Origin: Bacillota bacterium
GTDB taxonomy: Bacteria; Bacillota; Clostridia; Lachnospirales; Cellulosilyticaceae
Reading direction: 5' to 3'
DNA: 10,928 nucleotides
Assembly (NCBI GenBank): GCA_023415525.1
Contig: JAEZKI010000023.1
Location: 1-10,928, forward strand
Part shown: piece after piece, positions 8,829-10,928 of the stretch
Layout: every line of letters starts with the position of its first letter
Numbering within the stretch: position 1 is the stretch's first letter
Program-made: the position numbers and the translations under genes
Notes under the pieces: generated by a model
Databases searched by the model: none
The model's input: the letters and a program-made list of their open reading frames with translations, nothing else
What the model was told of the DNA's origin: nothing

Positions 8829-10169
8829 TTATTTAGATGTAATTTTAGATTCTAATTCATTGATAATCTGAGAGAGTTCAATATCCGTTTGTAAGTCACG
8901 AGAGATTTTTTCAAAACCATGGATGATGGTAGTATGGTCTCTTCCACCAAATTTTTCCCCAATTTTAGGTAGGGATAAATCAGTAAGCTTCCTACATAGA
9001 TACATAGCGATTTGACGAGGATAAGCAATATTACGAGTACGCTTTGAAGAACGTAATTCTTCAGGTTTTAAATGAAAGTATCCTGCAACAGTATCTTGAA
9101 TATAATCAGCTGTAATGATTTTAGGCTTGTCCTTAGAAATAAGATCTTTAAGTGCTTCATTGGCCAATTCTACAGTAATGGGTTTATTTGTGAGAGAAGA
9201 AAAGGCTAGAATACGATTAAGAGCACCTTCTAGTTCACGAATATTAGATATAACTGTTTTGGCAATAAAAAGAAGAACTTCTTCTGGAACAGAAAGGCTT
9301 TCTATTTCAGCCTTTTTACGTAAGATAGCAATTCTAGTTTCTAAATCAGGGCTTTGAATATCTGCAATAAGTCCCCACTCAAAACGCGAACGTAACCTAT
9401 CTTCTAGTGTTTCAATCTCTTTAGGTGGTCTATCACTTGAGATAATAATTTGTTTATTAGCTTCGTGAAGAGTATTAAAGGTATGAAAGAACTCTTCTTG
9501 GGTACGTTCTTTACCAGCAATGAATTGTATATCATCTATTAAAAGAACATCGATATTTCTGTACTTATTACGGAAGCTTTCATTTTTATCATCTCGGATA
9601 GAGTTAATCAATTCATTGGTGAATTTTTCAGATGAAGCATAGATGACTTTAGCGTTAGGATTTTGAGCAAGTATATAGTGAGCAATGGAATGCATAAGAT
9701 GTGTTTTTCCTAATCCAACACCCCCATATAAAAAGAGAGGATTGTAAGCCCTTGCAGGAGCTTCTGCAACAGCTAAAGCTGCAGCATGAGCCATTCTATT
9801 ACTATTTCCAACTACGAAACTATCAAAAACATACCGAGGATTAAGGTTACTAGGAATATTAAGAGGGTCCTGTAGTTGATCTGATCTTTTTATATTCTTT
9901 TTTTCAATATTACTTTGTTCATTAGGAAGTACAAACTTAATAATGTATTCTTTATTTAAAATTTGTAGGGCACTATTTTTTATGAGTTCTAGATATCTTG
10001 TATTAAGAATCTCTTTAGTGAATTCGTTTTTTACACCTATTGTAAGGGTTGAATTATCCATATCAATAAGCGCTGTCTCTTTGAACCAAGTATTAAAACT
10101 TACACTGGATGTTTCTAGTTCAATGATATTGAGAATGGCCTCCCAATGTTTATCATACAGCGATATCAT
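8829..10169 (-). CDS. dnaA: Chromosomal replication initiator protein DnaA
   Basis: DnaA is the AAA+ initiator that binds DnaA boxes, oligomerises with ATP and opens oriC. Domain I covers about residues 1-80 ([10 protein letters not shown]...FNTWF), and a short variable domain II runs to about 108. Domain III then shows [12 protein letters not shown], Walker [10 protein letters not shown] (149-157), Walker B LLIDDIQ (209-215), sensor 1 around SSDRPP (244-249), the probable arginine finger Arg262 in DRLRSRF, and sensor 2 Arg311 in [11 protein letters not shown]. Domain IV ends with the helix-turn-helix signature [11 protein letters not shown] (408-418) that reads the box. The 446-residue length is normal, with a short linker. 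AGGAGG sits 7 bases before the ATG and fixes the start. DnaA boxes on both sides suggest autoregulation as well as origin function. Confidence 0.98.
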   Translation of the reverse strand: MISLYDKHWEAILNIIELETSSVSFNTWFKETALIDMDNSTLTIGVKNEFTKEILNTRYLELIKNSALQILNKEYIIKFVLPNEQSNIEKKNIKRSDQLQDPLNIPSNLNPRYVFDSFVVGNSNRMAHAAALAVAEAPARAYNPLFLYGGVGLGKTHLMHSIAHYILAQNPNAKVIYASSEKFTNELINSIRDDKNESFRNKYRNIDVLLIDDIQFIAGKERTQEEFFHTFNTLHEANKQIIISSDRPPKEIETLEDRLRSRFEWGLIADIQSPDLETRIAILRKKAEIESLSVPEEVLLFIAKTVISNIRELEGALNRILAFSSLTNKPITVELANEALKDLISKDKPKIITADYIQDTVAGYFHLKPEELRSSKRTRNIAYPRQIAMYLCRKLTDLSLPKIGEKFGGRDHTTIIHGFEKISRDLQTDIELSQIINELESKITSK

Positions 10170-10211
10170 TATTTATCCTCCTAAGTAAACAATTTATTAA
10201 CAGGTTATTCA

Positions 10212-10242
10212 AGTATAGTCAACATGTGAGTAATTTAATCAA
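10212..10242 (-). promoter_or_regulatory. Possible dnaA promoter
   Basis: On the minus strand, TTGATT (10242-10237) and TATACT (10217-10212) could serve as -35 and -10, but the 19-base spacer is longer than ideal. A start near 10205 would give a leader of about 35 bases to the dnaA ATG. An alternative -35, TTGACT (10224-10219), has no good -10 at 17 bases. Both lie within a pair of direct repeats described separately. Confidence 0.35.
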
Positions 10243-10247
10243 CATGT
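10219..10247. repeat. Two direct repeats TCAACATGT upstream of dnaA
   Basis: TCAACATGT occurs at 10219-10227 and again at 10239-10247, identical over 9 bases and offset by exactly 20 bases, close to two helical turns. Each contains the palindrome ACATGT. They overlap the probable dnaA promoter and are distinct from the DnaA boxes, so they are candidate binding sites for another regulator. Confidence 0.6.
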
Positions 10248-10296
10248 ATGGTAAAATTTAAATAAAATTAAAGATGAAATATAGACATAAACAAGT

Positions 10297-10561
10297 TGTG
10301 GATAAAGTTATAAAGACTTCAAAAAAACTGAAATAAGCATAAAATGAGCAAAAAAAAGAGAAAAAATAAAAGTTATACACAAGGTTATCAACAGAATGTG
10401 AATAACTTCTTATAATTAACAACTTATCTACAGATAAATTTATAATATCAAATTACCTGTGGAAAAGCAACTGTTATACATAAATATCCACAGATAGAAA
10501 AGATAAAAAAAATGTGGATATCTTTGTATAATAAGTATAGATAAATAAGGTTTTATATACA
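10297..10561. promoter_or_regulatory. Upstream oriC half: DnaA-box cluster between rpmH and dnaA
   Basis: Three sites match TTATNCACA exactly: 10297-10305 (minus), 10373-10381 (plus) and 10397-10405 (minus). Sites with one mismatch are 10385-10393 (plus, TTATCAACA), 10424-10432 (plus, TTATCTACA), 10458-10466 (minus, TTTTCCACA), 10474-10482 (plus, TTATACATA), 10484-10492 (plus, ATATCCACA), 10513-10521 (minus, ATATCCACA) and, weakest, 10553-10561 (plus, TTATATACA). The boxes sit in very AT-rich DNA in both orientations. No gene is credible here. The region probably acts as the upstream DnaA assembly site and as a dnaA autoregulatory region. Confidence 0.88.
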
Positions 10562-10626
10562 TAAGTAAAATATGATTAAGAGGTGATTTCCAGTATTTAT
10601 CATAGGGATTAAATTGTAAGTAATGC

Positions 10627-10655
10627 TTGACGGTCATGAATAAATCTTCTATACT
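10627..10655 (+). promoter_or_regulatory. Sigma-A-type promoter of rpmH
   Basis: TTGACG (10627-10632) and TATACT (10650-10655) are each one base from consensus and exactly 17 bases apart. Transcription would start near 10662, giving an rpmH leader of about 125 bases. It faces away from dnaA, so initiation here pulls supercoiling out of the origin region on the rpmH side. Confidence 0.8.
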
Positions 10656-10705
10656 ATGCGTAGTGCTTATTTATTTTTTTAGTTGTGTGTAAATATTTAT
10701 TTTTT

Positions 10706-10737
10706 AATGACCCAGTATAGAATACTGACTTGTCATT
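10706..10737 (+). promoter_or_regulatory. Inverted repeat in the rpmH leader
   Basis: An inner perfect repeat CAGTAT (10713-10718) / ATACTG (10722-10727) is nested in an outer perfect repeat AATGAC (10706-10711) / GTCATT (10732-10737), with 1 and 4 unpaired bases between them. It would fold as a two-part stem in the rpmH leader and lacks a T tract, so it is not an intrinsic terminator. It could be an RNA control element or a protein operator. Confidence 0.5.
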
Positions 10738-10772
10738 AGTTGTGTGCATATTGTGTAACTACTTTATTAATT

Positions 10773-10779
10773 AAGGAGG
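10773..10779 (+). promoter_or_regulatory. Shine-Dalgarno site fixing the rpmH start
   Basis: AAGGAGG lies 8 bases before the ATG at 10788. It excludes the longer in-frame reading that starts at a TTG at 10740, whose extra residues also do not resemble ribosomal protein L34. Confidence 0.9.
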
Positions 10780-10787
10780 TGCACACT

Positions 10788-10922
10788 ATGAAAATGACTT
10801 TTCAACCAAAGAAACGTCAAAGAAGTAAAGAACATGGTTTTCGTAAAAGAATGAGAACTAAAAATGGTAGAGCGGTACTCGCTAGAAGAAGAGCAAAAGG
10901 TAGAAAAAAATTAACAGCATAG
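10788..10922 (+). CDS. rpmH: 50S ribosomal protein L34 (bL34)
   Basis: This 44-residue, strongly basic protein of the large ribosomal subunit is complete. It begins [18 protein letters not shown] and ends AKGRKKLTA, with the family pattern of QPKKRQR, HGFRKRM, NGR and RRAKGRKKL throughout. The start is set by a perfect AAGGAGG 8 bases upstream. It is the only protein gene on the plus strand and diverges from dnaA across the origin, its usual place in Firmicutes. rnpA and yidC normally follow it but would lie outside the window. The leader is about 125 bases and contains a nested inverted repeat. Confidence 0.98.
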   Translation: MKMTFQPKKRQRSKEHGFRKRMRTKNGRAVLARRRAKGRKKLTA

Positions 10923-10928
10923 AACAAG

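Noticed and set aside
10444..10472. Distal dnaA promoter TTGCTT-17-TATTAT on the minus strand
   Set aside because: The -35 matches only three of six bases, it lies among DnaA boxes far from dnaA, and nothing else supports it.
10440..10637. Minus-strand reading frame of 65 codons inside the oriC region
   Set aside because: It runs through several DnaA boxes, has AT-driven composition and no Shine-Dalgarno, and resembles no family I recognise.
10740..10787. N-terminal extension of rpmH from a TTG start
   Set aside because: The perfect AAGGAGG lies inside it, 8 bases before the ATG at 10788, and L34 proteins start at the MKMTFQPKK position.

Overview
This window is a bacterial replication-origin region. 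It is very AT-rich and has the conserved Firmicutes/Clostridia order rpmH - oriC - dnaA - dnaN - yaaA (S4) - recF - gyrB - gyrA. The protein sequences look clostridial: a 634-residue GyrB without the Gram-negative insertion, a 44-residue L34, and a dnaA-yaaA-recF string. A low-GC Clostridia member, perhaps a Lachnospirales/Cellulosilyticum-like lineage, is my best guess. The genus cannot be fixed by eye.

Layout from right to left, which is the direction of transcription of almost everything: rpmH lies alone on the plus strand at the right edge, under a strong sigma-A-type promoter. About 620 bases of AT-rich DNA then separate it from dnaA and hold a cluster of DnaA boxes. dnaA (minus strand) is followed by a second non-coding stretch of 248 bases. 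This carries more DnaA boxes, two of them in abutting tandem, then a short GC patch, DnaA-trio-like triplets and an AT-rich unwinding stretch. The origin therefore appears bipartite, with dnaA between its halves, as in Bacillus subtilis. dnaN comes next, then a hairpin, then yaaA and recF 17 bases apart. A 149-base gap with a probable promoter and an overlapping palindrome precedes gyrB and gyrA, which are 18 bases apart. A membrane-anchored C39-type cysteine peptidase begins 6 bases after the gyrA stop. A non-coding tail, a bidirectional terminator hairpin and a separately promoted tRNA-Ser(GCU) gene, cut by the window edge, finish the left side.

The genes form one functional theme. DnaA opens the origin, DnaN clamps the polymerase, RecF handles stalled forks and gyrase removes the positive supercoils made by replication. 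All are transcribed away from oriC, co-directional with the fork. The C39 peptidase is the one gene that does not obviously belong.

This is essentially a housekeeping locus and I see no undescribed multi-gene system. The observations most worth checking are the predicted origin-unwinding module, regulatory repeats at the dnaA and gyrB promoters, substitutions at two known gyrase drug-contact positions, and the peptidase tied to gyrA.
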